This document shows, in pieces, positions 20,432 to 29,344 of a DNA stretch of 64,000 bases; the first letter of the stretch is position 1; each line of letters starts with the position of its first letter. The DNA comes from Salinigranum marinum (GTDB lineage: Archaea > Halobacteriota > Halobacteria > Halobacteriales > Haloferacaceae). Location of the stretch: assembly GCF_024228675.1 (NCBI RefSeq), contig NZ_CP100461.1, positions 2,725,398-2,789,397 of the forward strand, in the 5' to 3' direction. Position numbers and translations under genes: made by a program. The notes beneath the pieces are model-generated. The model saw only the letters and a list, made by a program, of their open reading frames with translations. It had not been told where the DNA came from and did not search any database.

Positions 20432-21427
20432 ATGATCTCGAAGGGCTGCGAACAGTGCGCCAAAGGCGGGAAGATGGTACTGTTCGTCTACGGCTACTGC
20501 GACCAGCGCGACTGTTTTTACTGTCCCCTGGGTGAGAACCGCAAGAACGTCACGCAGGTGTACGCGAACGAGCGAGCCGTCGAGTCCGACGCGGACGTGA
20601 TCGAAGAGGCCAGACGGATGGACGCGCTCGGGACGTCGATCACGGGCGGCGAACCACAGGAGGCGCTCGACCGGACCTGTCACTACCTCTCGCTTCTCAA
20701 AGACGAGTTCGGCGAGGACCACCACACGCACCTGTACACGGGGATCACCGGCGGGCGCGAGAACATGCGCCGACTCGCGGAGGCGGGGCTCGACGAGATC
20801 CGCTTTCATCCACCCCTAGAGCAGTGGGGGGACCTCCACGGGACGGAGTGGGAGGAGATCCTCTACGTCGCCCGCGAGGAGGGGCTCACCCCGGCGTTCG
20901 AGATCCCGGGCATCCGGGCGGAACCCGAGTTCCTCGAGTTCCTCGACGAGGGTGCGGCCGACTTCTGTAACGTCAACGAGTTCGAGATGTCCGACGGCAA
21001 CTTCCGACGGATGCAAGAGGAGGGGTTCGAGCTCCGCGACGGACACATGAGCGCCGTCGAGTCCCCGAAAGAGGAGATCCTCGACGTGATGGGGAGCCAC
21101 GACAGGGTGTACTTCTGTACCTCCGTATTCAAAGACGCCGCCCAGCACCGCCGCCGGCTCAAACGGATGGCCCGCAACCTCCGCCGGCCGTTCGACGACG
21201 TGACCGACGACGGCACCCTCGTCTACGGGAAGACGTGGGTCACGCCCGAGGAACTGGAGGCGCTCGGCGTCCCCGAGGAGTTCTACACGGTGAAGTCCGA
21301 ACACGTCGAGGTGGCCTGGTGGCTCCTCGAGGAGATGATCGAGGCGGGCGACGTCCCCGAGGGCGAGATCGTCGAGCAGTACCCGACCGTCGACGGCACT
21401 GTCGTGGAACGAACCCCGCTGGCGTGA
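20432..21427 (+). CDS. Radical SAM protein (COG2108 type) with CX4CX2C cluster motif
   Basis: 331 residues. The [4Fe-4S]-binding cysteines are C23, C28 and C31 (CDQRDCFYC), spacing CX4CX2C instead of the usual CX3CX2C. Two more cysteines (C6, C9) precede them. The SAM-binding GGEP motif follows at about residue 72. N-terminal MISKGCEQCAKGGKMVLFV and YCPLGENRKN resemble the archaeal COG2108 family related to pyruvate formate-lyase activase, whose substrate is unknown. It stands alone with divergent neighbours. Confidence 0.85.
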   Translation: MISKGCEQCAKGGKMVLFVYGYCDQRDCFYCPLGENRKNVTQVYANERAVESDADVIEEARRMDALGTSITGGEPQEALDRTCHYLSLLKDEFGEDHHTHLYTGITGGRENMRRLAEAGLDEIRFHPPLEQWGDLHGTEWEEILYVAREEGLTPAFEIPGIRAEPEFLEFLDEGAADFCNVNEFEMSDGNFRRMQEEGFELRDGHMSAVESPKEEILDVMGSHDRVYFCTSVFKDAAQHRRRLKRMARNLRRPFDDVTDDGTLVYGKTWVTPEELEALGVPEEFYTVKSEHVEVAWWLLEEMIEAGDVPEGEIVEQYPTVDGTVVERTPLA

Positions 21428-21435
21428 GAACGGTG

Positions 21436-21534
21436 CGTTTTGATCCAGGTTTTGCGCGAGTGACCGAGCGAAGCGAGCGAACGAGCCGAAAAGCTGGGAG
21501 CGAACGAGCCGAAAAGCGGGGATGCCGCTGGCGT
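21436..21534 (+). repeat. Second copy of the dispersed intergenic repeat
   Basis: Bases 21436-21497 match 16534-16587: cgttttgatccaggtttt, gcgcgagtga, and gagccgaaaagctgg with an extra gagcgaagcgagcgaac segment. The last part (gagcgaacgagccgaaaagc) is repeated once more to 21517. The 10-mer ccgctggcgt from the end of the radical SAM gene (21416-21425) recurs after the repeat at 21525-21534, echoing the etfA case. Confidence 0.8.
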
Positions 21535-21561
21535 CGGTCGACGACCGGCGCTCGTCGAGCG

Positions 21562-22980
21562 TCAGTCGCGCTCGTCGGGGAGTGGTGTCGCCGTCGAAGC
21601 GTTCGTCGCGGCCGGCGTCGACGGTGTCGGTGTCGGTGGCGGCGTCGCAGTCGTCGGCTGTGCCCCATCGATCCACACCGGTGGGCTGACCATCGTCGAC
21701 CCTACCCGGCCATAGGTCCACTCGAAGCGGAGCCGGTAGCTCCCTTCGACGGTGACCACGGAGAACTCGACCGTCGCCCGGTAGACGAACCCGTCGTCGC
21801 CGATGGTCGCGACGAAGCTGTAGTTGTACACCCGGTCGCGGTCGAAGCCCGACGGCAGCCCCTCGCCTTCGAGCCGGTAACGCACCGTGTTTCCGACCCG
21901 GGTTCGGTCCGTGACGTCCGTGACCGGCGTCGCGAGGTAGCGCGTGACGAGCGTCTCGCGGAGCGACCGGGGATCGGGCGGGACCGAGAGGTTGGTCGTG
22001 GTGCCGTCGATCCGGTGGACCGTCGTCTCGTCAGCGGGGTCGGCGACGTACCAGTCGGTGCCGTCGTAGTAGACGGCCCGGACGACCCGTCGCTCGTCGC
22101 CCCGTTCGAGGCTCTCGCTGACGGAGTACTCCGCGCCGTCGACGGCGATGTCGGTGTCCCGCTGTATCCGGGGCGCGTCGGGGTCGCCGTTGAACGGCCG
22201 GTAGGTGTCGATCCAGAGCGTGTACGACCGGTTGCCGAGCGCGCGGTCGTGGGCGGCCGCGAGTGCGGTCAGGTTCGTCACCCCCTCGCCTCCGATGCCC
22301 GGAAGGCCCGAGAGCGTCCGGACCTCGTCGCGGTCGTCCGCTCCGGTTGCACGGTCGCCGGGCGGTGTCGCGTCGTCCACCCGCTCGGTTGCAGTCGCGC
22401 CCGCCGTCGCGTCGGCGGTGCCGTCGGTCGCGCCGCCCGCACCGCCGAGACCGTCGGCGGTGGAGCCGTCGAGAACGACGCCGGTTGTGAGACCGACGAG
22501 CGCGAGAAGCGCGACGACCGCCGCCAGGCTGGCTGACGACCGAGCTTCGACGCGCGAGGCGTGTGCCCGGACGCGGGCGCGGAGCGGGGGCTGGAGGGTT
22601 GCGGGAGGGCTTCCGAGGTGCCGTTCACAGAGCGCCTCGGCGTCCGCGGGGGCGACCGCGTACCGGAGCATCTCACGGAGGTCCGCGGCGGTCAGGACGC
22701 GAGCGTCGTGCGTCTCCGCGAGCGCCGCGGCGGCCTCGCCCCCGCGGGGGGCGACGACGACGTCGACCGAACGGGACGGTGGCGACGGCGCGCGGAGGCG
22801 GCCACCGACGGCGGGAAAGAGCACGACCGGGTCGCCGCGGCGGGTCGCGACCACGACGTCGCCGTCGACGCGCGTCTCGAAGCCGCGGGCGACCCACAGG
22901 TCGGCGACGAACGCCCGGCAGTCCCGCGGGTCGAGTCGTGCGAGGTGGTGGTCGACGGCGGTCTCCCTCCACCGGGTCAC
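21562..22980 (-). CDS. Membrane-anchored protein with N-terminal nuclease-like and C-terminal lipoprotein-carrier-like domain
   Basis: 472 residues. The N-terminal 130 residues (CRAFVADLWVARGFETRVDG then VVLFP) resemble the compact restriction-endonuclease-like fold seen in haloarchaeal membrane proteins, but no clear (D/E)XK triad is visible. One membrane helix lies near residues 150-172, followed by a low-complexity Gly/Ala/Thr linker, then a beta-rich extracellular domain (about 225-440). The end is a Pro/Thr-rich tail (PTTATPPPTPTPS), a likely glycosylation region. Function unknown. Confidence 0.7.
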   Translation of the reverse strand: MTRWRETAVDHHLARLDPRDCRAFVADLWVARGFETRVDGDVVVATRRGDPVVLFPAVGGRLRAPSPPSRSVDVVVAPRGGEAAAALAETHDARVLTAADLREMLRYAVAPADAEALCERHLGSPPATLQPPLRARVRAHASRVEARSSASLAAVVALLALVGLTTGVVLDGSTADGLGGAGGATDGTADATAGATATERVDDATPPGDRATGADDRDEVRTLSGLPGIGGEGVTNLTALAAAHDRALGNRSYTLWIDTYRPFNGDPDAPRIQRDTDIAVDGAEYSVSESLERGDERRVVRAVYYDGTDWYVADPADETTVHRIDGTTTNLSVPPDPRSLRETLVTRYLATPVTDVTDRTRVGNTVRYRLEGEGLPSGFDRDRVYNYSFVATIGDDGFVYRATVEFSVVTVEGSYRLRFEWTYGRVGSTMVSPPVWIDGAQPTTATPPPTPTPSTPAATNASTATPLPDERD

Positions 22981-23171
22981 GACGGGCCCGCCCTGGCGCG
23001 GTGTCGGAGGTGTGAGCGCGAACCGGGCGTCCCGGTCGTCGACGGGACCGCGGCCGACGGTGCTGTCCGTGTCATCCGACCGTCCCTAACGGAAGCGGAC
23101 GACATAGACGCTTCCCTCGGCCGACACGTGGCAGCGAAGAGGGACGAGTCGGTGCTGGGGTGACGGCACCC

Positions 23172-23959
23172 TCAGAGCCCGACGGTCCGTGCGACGAGTA
23201 ACGCGAGCATCGCGCCGCCGACGAGCGTCGCGACGAGGCCGAACACCGAGACGACCAGCCCCTCGGCGGCGTGTCGGAGCGGCGACCCGCCGCTCGACGA
23301 GGAGACGGTGAACCCGCTGGGGTCCGTCCGCCCCGAGAGGACGACCGCCTCGCCGTGGTCGGTCGACGCACGGACGGCCTCGCCGACGACGTAGACGTCG
23401 TCGCCGGTGGCGGCGACGCCCTGCTCGAACCGGAGCGTCGTCTCGCCGGGCGTGTGTGGGAGTCCGCCGACTGAGTCGTCGTACGCCTGGATCTCTCGGG
23501 GGATGCCGTCGGTTCCGACGACCCGTGAGCGCGTCGGGAGGTCGATGTCCGGGGCCGGAATCGACCGGGTGGAGTGGTCCTCCCCGGTGGGAGGCCGGAC
23601 GAGTACCTCGCCGGTGTCGTCTTCGACGCGGAACGGGCGCGTCCGGTAGTTCCAGTGGAAGCGGTCCACGGCGATTCGCCCTGGTTCGAACCGGGGTCCT
23701 CGCGGGCGACGGAGGTCGACACCACGACGCCGTCGACCCCCGAGAGGCTGTCGACGAACTCGTCGGTCGCGGGGCGGATCGTCCCGTCGACCGCGACGGA
23801 GCCACCGGGTGTGAGCGACGCCGTCTCGACCCGATCGACCTGCCACAGGCGGATAGCCGTTCCGAGCAGCCCGGCGGCTTTCCGGAGGACGAGCAGACCG
23901 ACGATCGCGAACAGGCCACCGACCCCGAGGAGGACGGGCCATGGGCCGGAACTCACCAT
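23172..23959 (-). pseudogene. GIDE-type membrane protein, frameshifted
   Basis: Two overlapping frames carry the two halves of one protein. The first, from 23959, reads MVSSGPWPVLLGVGGLFAIV and runs through VETASLTPGGSVAVDGTI to about 23690. The second picks up with DRFHWNYRTRPFRVEDDTGE and ends in a membrane helix at 23172. A shift of -1 near 23665-23700 (a one-base deletion) would join them. The joined product (about 260 residues, one helix at each end) fits the GIDE domain seen in bacteria and archaea. Either the gene is broken or the assembly has an indel; a programmed shift is less likely as no slippery run is evident. Confidence 0.7.
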
Positions 23960-24069
23960 GCGTTCGTGCCGGGCCCGCGTCGAACGGTCGTCAGTCGGTG
24001 CATACGCCGTGAACGATTCCACAGGCGAAAATTCTTTTTCACCGACACGATACGGCGCGATCGTCCCGG

Positions 24070-24783
24070 TCAGACGCGCTCTGGCGCGGTGAGCGCGTAA
24101 AACAGCGTCGGTGCGGCCACGACGCAGAGCCCGACGAGGAGCCAGGCCTCCGGCGTACTGCCGCGAACGAGCCCGACGAGCGCGACGCCGACGCCCGTGA
24201 CGGCACCGCCGGCGACGAACCGGCGACGGGTTCGGACGGAGAGTCGTGCGCCACTGCCCCGGGCGTACACCGCCCCGGCGAGGAAGGTGAGCAGCGCGGT
24301 CGCGGCGGCGAACACCGCACCGCCAACGAGCAGTCCGTATCCGAGCACGGCGACGGCGACGACGGTCGTGGCGGCGACGGTCCCGATTGGCGAGAGCGGG
24401 TTGACGCGGTCGGCTCGCTCGCCGTAGCGGACGTGGTACGCGGCGGGCGGGAGAACGACGGTCGCCCCGAGCACCAGCGCGTACGGGAGGTCAGCCGTGA
24501 GACGACCGGGGAGCGCCGCGACGAGCGCGCTCCCGGCGAGGACGACGCCGACGACGGCGGCGGTGACGGACGTGACGCGCGGCGGGAGGACGCCCGTCGG
24601 GTCGTCGGAGTGGGTGACCGCGTAGGCGGTGAACGGGTAGAGGATGACGACCGCAGTCAGGAGCGACCGGACGACGTCACCCGTGAGAACGACGCCGGCG
24701 ACGAGCGCGGACAGCGAGAGGAACGCCCCGGTGACGAGCGCGAACTCCGGGACGTGGCGGTTCGTACCGGGCGGGTGTGCCAT
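24070..24783 (-). CDS. Polytopic membrane protein, haloarchaeal, unknown
   Basis: 237 residues with about seven hydrophobic helices and short polar loops. No motif recognised. It begins MAHPPGTNRHVPEFALVTGA. Same strand as the GIDE and nuclease-like membrane proteins, with short gaps, so they may be co-transcribed. Confidence 0.75.
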   Translation of the reverse strand: MAHPPGTNRHVPEFALVTGAFLSLSALVAGVVLTGDVVRSLLTAVVILYPFTAYAVTHSDDPTGVLPPRVTSVTAAVVGVVLAGSALVAALPGRLTADLPYALVLGATVVLPPAAYHVRYGERADRVNPLSPIGTVAATTVVAVAVLGYGLLVGGAVFAAATALLTFLAGAVYARGSGARLSVRTRRRFVAGGAVTGVGVALVGLVRGSTPEAWLLVGLCVVAAPTLFYALTAPERV

Positions 24784-24898
24784 GTCCGGGGTTGGAAAGG
24801 CGGGGACAAATGGGTTCCGCCAGCGGTGGGGAGGGCGCGGCCATCGGCTGGGCTACTCCCATCGTGTATCGTGGTCGGACCGGGCGAGCGCCCACGAC

Positions 24899-25048
24899 TC
24901 ACTCCGGGCGGACGACCGCCTCACACGAGGGACATTCGGCGAAGATCCCCACACCGTCGTCCCGTTCGTACTCGATGAGCGTCCAGCCGGCCGGGATGGA
25001 CTGTCCGCACTCCGGACAGCGACCGAGCGGGGACGAGTTCGTACTCAT
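24899..25048 (-). CDS. Small zinc-ribbon protein (49 aa)
   Basis: Starts at 25048 (MSTNSSPLGRCPECGQSIP). Two CPxCG-like knuckles, CPECG and CPSCE, about 30 residues apart would bind one zinc ion. Many such under-70-residue zinc-finger proteins are conserved in haloarchaea and some are regulators. A longer in-frame start at 25144 has no support. Confidence 0.75.
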   Translation of the reverse strand: MSTNSSPLGRCPECGQSIPAGWTLIEYERDDGVGIFAECPSCEAVVRPE

Positions 25049-25348
25049 AGGCTGTGAGGGTGCGTGCAGCGAGAGCGCGGGCTGACGATCGGTCCCACTC
25101 CACGTGTGTGGGTCGGACTCCCCCGAGGTGCCATGCTCGCTCAATTTCCCCCGTCAAACATGACACGGCGAACGCAGATAACGTTTGTTCCTCCAGACAC
25201 TGAGCGAGACGGACTGGTCTGGCCCCCACGCCGTCCGCCGCGTGGCGATCGGCGACCGTCGCGCGTGGAGAGAGACGGCGTCGGACCCGAGAACGGCGAG
25301 GAAACGCGGGGCGCAAGCGTTTAGAGCGCCCCCCGAGTAGTCCACCAC
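25049..25348. other. Intergenic, divergent promoter region
   Basis: 300 bp between the divergent zinc-ribbon and TRAM genes. Frames here are shadows. It presumably holds both promoters; no RNA gene or repeat seen. Confidence 0.5.
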
Positions 25349-25795
25349 ATGTCCGACTGCCCACTGGCGGACGAGTGTCCTCGGTTCTCCGAGCGAATCG
25401 CGGGGATGGGCTGTCAGTACTACGGCGACAAGGGGGGCGCCGAGTGGTGTGACAGCTACGACATGCCGATCTACGAACTCAAACAACAGCCCGTGAAAGC
25501 CGGCGAGGAGGTCGAGATCGAGGTCACGGACATCCACGAGAGCGGCGCGGGCGTCGGCCGGACGGACGACGGCTTCATCGTCCTCGTCGACGGGCTGTTG
25601 CCCGACTGCCGTGCGATCGTCCGCATCGATCGGGTGAAGTCGAACCACGCAACGGCGAAGGAGGTCGTCGAGAAACTGCCGTTCGATCCCGAGGAGGAAG
25701 AGGGGGACTCGCCGCCCGACGAGCGCGGCGGTCGCCGGAGCGAGCGAAGTCGCCCGGAGGCGCTCGGGAGCCGAGACAACTTCTGGGGCCAGTAA
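25349..25795 (+). CDS. TRAM domain RNA-binding protein with N-terminal Cys cluster
   Basis: 148 residues. Cysteines 4, 10, 22 and 34 in the N-terminal part could bind a metal. Residues about 47-110 are a TRAM beta-barrel (EVEIEVTDIHESGAGVGRTDDGFIVLVDG). The tail is disordered and Arg/Glu-rich. Single-TRAM proteins in archaea bind RNA and some act as RNA chaperones. Leader and start are consistent with an AT-rich box about 20 bp upstream. Confidence 0.88.
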   Translation: MSDCPLADECPRFSERIAGMGCQYYGDKGGAEWCDSYDMPIYELKQQPVKAGEEVEIEVTDIHESGAGVGRTDDGFIVLVDGLLPDCRAIVRIDRVKSNHATAKEVVEKLPFDPEEEEGDSPPDERGGRRSERSRPEALGSRDNFWGQ

Positions 25796-25861
25796 CTCCC
25801 GTCGAGTCGCGACGGGCAGTCGACGCGCTGTTTTTTTCTCGCCCGGCCTGCAGTATCCGGT

Positions 25862-26389
25862 ATGGACGACACGGACGCCTCGGACGCCGACGCCGAGACG
25901 AGCCACGACGGCGACGACGGGGGCGACGTGAACATCGACGCACTCCTCGATCGAGCGGGGTTCGACCCAGAGACGAACGTGCTGACGCGCCGGCAGGCCG
26001 AGGTACTGGTGCTCCGCGAGCGGAGCGTCCGCCAGGCGACCATCGCCGACCGCATCGAGACGTCACGCGCGAACGTGTCGAGCATCGAAGCGAGCGCGCG
26101 AGCCAACATCGAGAAGGCCCGCGAGACGATCGCGTTCGCCGAGGCGCTGTCGGCCCCCGTCACGGTCGAGGTCGACGTCGGCACGGATCTGTACGACGTA
26201 CCGAAACTCGTCTACGACGCCTGTGACGAGGCGGGCGTGAAGGTGAACTACACCGCGCCGGACCTGATGAAGATCGTGAGCGACGCCGCCGACGAGGCGG
26301 TCCAGGGCAGGGAGGTTTGCGAGTCCCTCCTCGTCGGGGTCACGAGCGACGGGAACGTCCGAGTTCGGCGGTCGACGGCGGACCAGTAG
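25862..26389 (+). CDS. Tfx family DNA-binding protein
   Basis: 175 residues. After an acidic N-terminus (1-30), residues about 40-90 form the HTH LTRRQAEVLVLRERSVRQATIADRIETSRANVSSIEASARANIEKARET, the Tfx signature. The C-terminal domain (100-170) is the Tfx ligand or dimer domain. In Methanothermobacter Tfx binds downstream of the fmd promoter; the haloarchaeal targets are unknown. It lies 66 bp after the TRAM gene on the same strand. Confidence 0.9.
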   Translation: MDDTDASDADAETSHDGDDGGDVNIDALLDRAGFDPETNVLTRRQAEVLVLRERSVRQATIADRIETSRANVSSIEASARANIEKARETIAFAEALSAPVTVEVDVGTDLYDVPKLVYDACDEAGVKVNYTAPDLMKIVSDAADEAVQGREVCESLLVGVTSDGNVRVRRSTADQ

Positions 26390-26437
26390 ACGGGCCCAGA
26401 CGGGGCCAGTGTGAACCGCGCCGGGGGTCGGATCGGA

Positions 26438-27496
26438 TCAGAACCGACCGGCGTCCTGCAGGTTCGAGACGACCTCGCGGACGCGCTGGGCCTCGGCCTT
26501 CGGAACCACGAGCATGCGGTCGTCCCACGCGACCACCGCGAGTCCGTCGACGCCGACGAGCGAGATATGCGCGCCGTCGGAGACCACGACGTTCTCCCCG
26601 CTGTCGACGAACAGTGCACCCTCGGCGTCTCCCCCGCCGGCGTCCCCTGTCTGTGTGACGTTTCCGTCCTCGTCCGCCGGGAGCAACCGCGCCATCGCGT
26701 CCCACGAGCCCAGGTCGTCCCACGGGACGTCGAGTGCGACGACGGCCGCGTCGTCGACCCGCTCCATCACGGCGTAGTCGATGCTGGTCGGCTCGACGGC
26801 CGCGAAACCCTCCTCGACGCGGCCCTCGTCGAGCGCGTCGACGAGTGGCGCGAGCGGGGAGTCACGGGCGGCTTCCCGAAATGCCCGCGGCGTCCACGCG
26901 AACGTCCCCGCGTTCCACAGATACCCCTCGGCGACGTAGCGTTCGGCCGTCTCGGCGTCGGGTTTCTCGTGGAACGCGGCGAGTTCCGAGAACGCCCCGC
27001 GGTCGGTCCCGGGTTCGATGTAACCGTAGCCCGTATCCGGACGCGTCGGGTCGACGCCGAACGCGACGAGGCGGCCCTCCTCGTGGGCGACCCGCGCGCC
27101 GCGGCGCATCGTCGCCGCGAACGCCTCCCGGGAGCCGACGTGGTGGTCGCTCGGCAGGGAAAGCACGACGACGTCGTCGCCGTACTGCGCTTCGATCCGG
27201 TGGGTCGCGTACGCGAGCGCGGGTCCAGTGTCCTTGCCGGCGGGTTCGACGACCACCTCGTCGACGTCCGGGACGAGCTCGGAGACGTCGGCTTCGAGGC
27301 CCGGACGCGTGCTCACGACGACGTGGTCGGCGAAGTCGGCACGGGCGACCGTGCGTTCGAGCAACGTGGTCTCCCCCAAGAGCGGGAGGAACTGTTTCGG
27401 GCGTGTCGACCGCGAGGCGGGGTAGAGCCGGGAACCGGTCCCCCCGGCGAGGACGAGCGCGACGAGCGGCGGCGTCCCGGTCGCCTCGGTCACCAC
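26438..27496 (-). CDS. manC: Mannose-1-phosphate guanylyltransferase
   Basis: 352 residues. The nucleotide-binding signature is at 16-35 (LAGGTGSRLYPASRSTRPKQ), with further ManC blocks EPAGKDTGPALAYATHRIEA, LPSDHHVG, WNAGTFAW and SIDYAVMER. It makes GDP-mannose from mannose-1-phosphate and GTP for glycan synthesis. It lacks the isomerase (cupin) half of bifunctional ManC/AlgA. The start overlaps the preceding 99-residue gene by seven bases, so the two are probably coupled. Confidence 0.93.
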   Translation of the reverse strand: MVTEATGTPPLVALVLAGGTGSRLYPASRSTRPKQFLPLLGETTLLERTVARADFADHVVVSTRPGLEADVSELVPDVDEVVVEPAGKDTGPALAYATHRIEAQYGDDVVVLSLPSDHHVGSREAFAATMRRGARVAHEEGRLVAFGVDPTRPDTGYGYIEPGTDRGAFSELAAFHEKPDAETAERYVAEGYLWNAGTFAWTPRAFREAARDSPLAPLVDALDEGRVEEGFAAVEPTSIDYAVMERVDDAAVVALDVPWDDLGSWDAMARLLPADEDGNVTQTGDAGGGDAEGALFVDSGENVVVSDGAHISLVGVDGLAVVAWDDRMLVVPKAEAQRVREVVSNLQDAGRF

Positions 27497-27789
27497 GTCT
27501 CGACGACCCCCTCGCGGACGTCCTCGGCACAGCCCTCGCAGTCGGCGTGGCCGGCCTCGAAGCAGTCGGGCCGGCCGGCGGCGTCGACGTCGACGGCGCG
27601 GCGCTCGGCGTGGCGGCGACAGACGAGCCGGGCGCGGCCCTCGTCGTCGGTCGGGAGGTCGAACTCCTCCCCCAGACGACCCTCGCGGTAGGCGCGCTTC
27701 GCCTCCGCGTAGCGCCGGCCGGCCCGCCGGAACGTGGTTCGGACGAACCGGTCGAAGCGGTCGTCACCGTCGCGGTCGGGATCGGTCAT
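27490..27789 (-). CDS. Small haloarchaeal Cys-containing protein (DUF7091-like)
   Basis: 99 residues from the ATG at 27789. The N-terminal half is basic and helical (RFVRTTFRRAGRRYAEAKRA). The C-terminal half has Cys and His at RLVCRRHAERRAV and DCFEAGHADCEGCAEDVREG, a likely metal site. I believe it is the haloarchaeal DUF7091-type family but cannot confirm it. It overlaps manC. Confidence 0.7.
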   Translation of the reverse strand: MTDPDRDGDDRFDRFVRTTFRRAGRRYAEAKRAYREGRLGEEFDLPTDDEGRARLVCRRHAERRAVDVDAAGRPDCFEAGHADCEGCAEDVREGVVETW

Positions 27790-28052
27790 CTTCGATGTGA
27801 CTGTCGCAGGGCGGCCACTTAGACGTTGACGGACTGCGGAGCGACGACCGGAACCGGTCGAAGAGACAGGCGTCTGAGAGGAGAGGACCGTCGACGAGCC
27901 GGTCGCGACGAGCGGATGAGAAGCCAACACTCGATGGATCACCCAACGTGTCAGCTTACTTTATAAGAATCTGTCAGTGAAAAATTGTCTCTCGGAAATC
28001 TGATAAATACTTATCACGCATAAGCGTGTGAGACCGCTTCGAGGGAATCCTC
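27790..28052 (+). promoter_or_regulatory. AT-rich upstream region of the triplet-repeat protein
   Basis: No gene is seen. Bases about 27957-28020 are strongly AT-rich with boxes such as tttataaga and gataaatacttatcac, 35-90 bp before the ATG, and could form a strong promoter. Confidence 0.5.
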
Positions 28053-29087
28053 ATGCAACGTAAAAAAACGTTCAACGGAATCCTCCGACGCTTTAGTGTA
28101 GCTACAGTGGTACTGTTGGTCGTTCTGAGCGTCCCGGTGGGGACCGCGCTAGCTGACTATCGAGAAATTGAGAATAACGGGTTCAAAAGTGAGACTGCGA
28201 TAGAAGACGTTACCGATTTGAGACAGGTCCAGGGCCCGAACGGCGAAATACCAGAGAAACCTGAGAAGCCAGAGAAACCCGAAAAACCGGAGAAGCCAGA
28301 GAAGCCAGAGAAACCCGAGAAGCCAGAGAAACCTGAAAAACCGGAGAAGCCAGACAAGCCAGAGAAACCTGAAAAACCGGAGAAGCCAGACAAGCCAGAG
28401 AAACCCGAAAAACCGGAGAAGCCAGACAAGCCCGAGAAGCCAGAGAAACCCGAAAAACCGGAGAAGCCAGACAAGCCCGAGAAGCCAGAGAAACCCGAAA
28501 AACCGGAGAAACCTGAGAAGCCAGAGAAACCTGAAAAACCAGACAAGCCCGAGAAGCCAGAGAAGCCAGAGAAACCTGAAAAACCGGAGAAGCCAGACAA
28601 GCCCGAGAAGCCAGAGAAACCCGAAAAACCGGAGAAACCTGAGAAGCCAGAGAAACCTGAAAAACCAGACAAGCCAGAGAAGCCAGAGAAGCCAGAGAAA
28701 CCTGAAAAACCTGAAAAACCAGACAAGCCCGAGAAGCCAGGAGAGGACGAGGGCGACGACTTCGATCAGGCGACGCCGATCACGCTCGGAGTCACACAGG
28801 AGGCCACACTCGAAGCGGGCGACGTCGACGTCTTCAGTGTCGATGCCACGGCCGGGACCGTGATCAGAGCCGAGTACGAGTACGACTTCCACGGCCCGGT
28901 GGACGTGACGGTGTACGGCCCGAACCGGCAGGTGATCGACTCGGAACGGATCAGTGGCGAGTCGTCCGGCGAACTAGTGCTGACCGCACCGAGGGACGGT
29001 ACCTACTACCTCGAGGTGGCCGGGGTCCAGCAGTCGACCGGATCCTACGCCGTGACGCTGACCGAAGTGAGTTCGGCGGCAGCGTAG
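28053..29087 (+). CDS. Secreted protein with 54 Pro-Glu/Asp-Lys triplets and a PPC-like domain
   Basis: 344 residues. The N-terminal 34 residues are a signal peptide (twin-basic start, hydrophobic core VVLLVVLSVPVGTALA). Residues 67-229 are 54 tandem triplets Pro-(Glu/Asp)-Lys with Asp at every fourth to eighth triplet. The C-terminal 115 residues are a beta-sandwich resembling the pre-peptidase C-terminal (PPC) domain (AGDVDVFSVDATAGT, DGTYYLEVAG). The triplet arm would be an extended rod with balanced charge carrying an outside binding domain. The repeat DNA and upstream region are far more AT-rich than neighbours, suggesting recent acquisition or expansion. Confidence 0.88.
   Translation: MQRKKTFNGILRRFSVATVVLLVVLSVPVGTALADYREIENNGFKSETAIEDVTDLRQVQGPNGEIPEKPEKPEKPEKPEKPEKPEKPEKPEKPEKPEKPDKPEKPEKPEKPDKPEKPEKPEKPDKPEKPEKPEKPEKPDKPEKPEKPEKPEKPEKPEKPEKPDKPEKPEKPEKPEKPEKPDKPEKPEKPEKPEKPEKPEKPEKPDKPEKPEKPEKPEKPEKPDKPEKPGEDEGDDFDQATPITLGVTQEATLEAGDVDVFSVDATAGTVIRAEYEYDFHGPVDVTVYGPNRQVIDSERISGESSGELVLTAPRDGTYYLEVAGVQQSTGSYAVTLTEVSSAAA
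28251..28739 (+). repeat. 9-bp coding repeat, 54 units with higher-order periods
   Basis: 54 units of ccNgaNaaR encoding Pro-Glu/Asp-Lys plus a terminal Pro codon. Codon choice (cca/ccc/cct/ccg, gag/gaa, gac, aag/aaa) varies in longer blocks of about 36-72 bp that recur, such as the stretch beginning ccagacaagcccgagaag. This points to growth by unequal exchange or slippage of multi-unit blocks. Confidence 0.95.
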
Positions 29088-29344
29088 CCAACACCGAACC
29101 CATCGACGGCAATCCGACCGAATCGGAGACAAGTCGCGGGTCGGTGTTCGTCCCCACACCGTCGAGGGTCGGCCGCTCTGCGTCCAGTGCAGGGCTGGAA
29201 CCGACGAGTAGACGACGGCCCACACTTCCGTTCCGTGTGTTCGACTGACGTTGTCGAGGAGTACGCCGCGGAGACGTGTGTGAGACCGTCCGGTGTTTCC
29301 CCGATAAGGGAGCGTTTGAAGTGATCCGCAGCCAATGGCGAGGT

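Noticed and set aside
28251-28739. CRISPR array
   Set aside because: The repeats are in-frame 9-bp coding units without unique spacers, and no cas genes are nearby.
28149-28892. Antisense frames over the triplet repeat giving Leu/Phe/Trp- or Gly/Phe/Ser-rich repeats
   Set aside because: Simple translation of the repeat DNA in other frames; no start context and no known protein.
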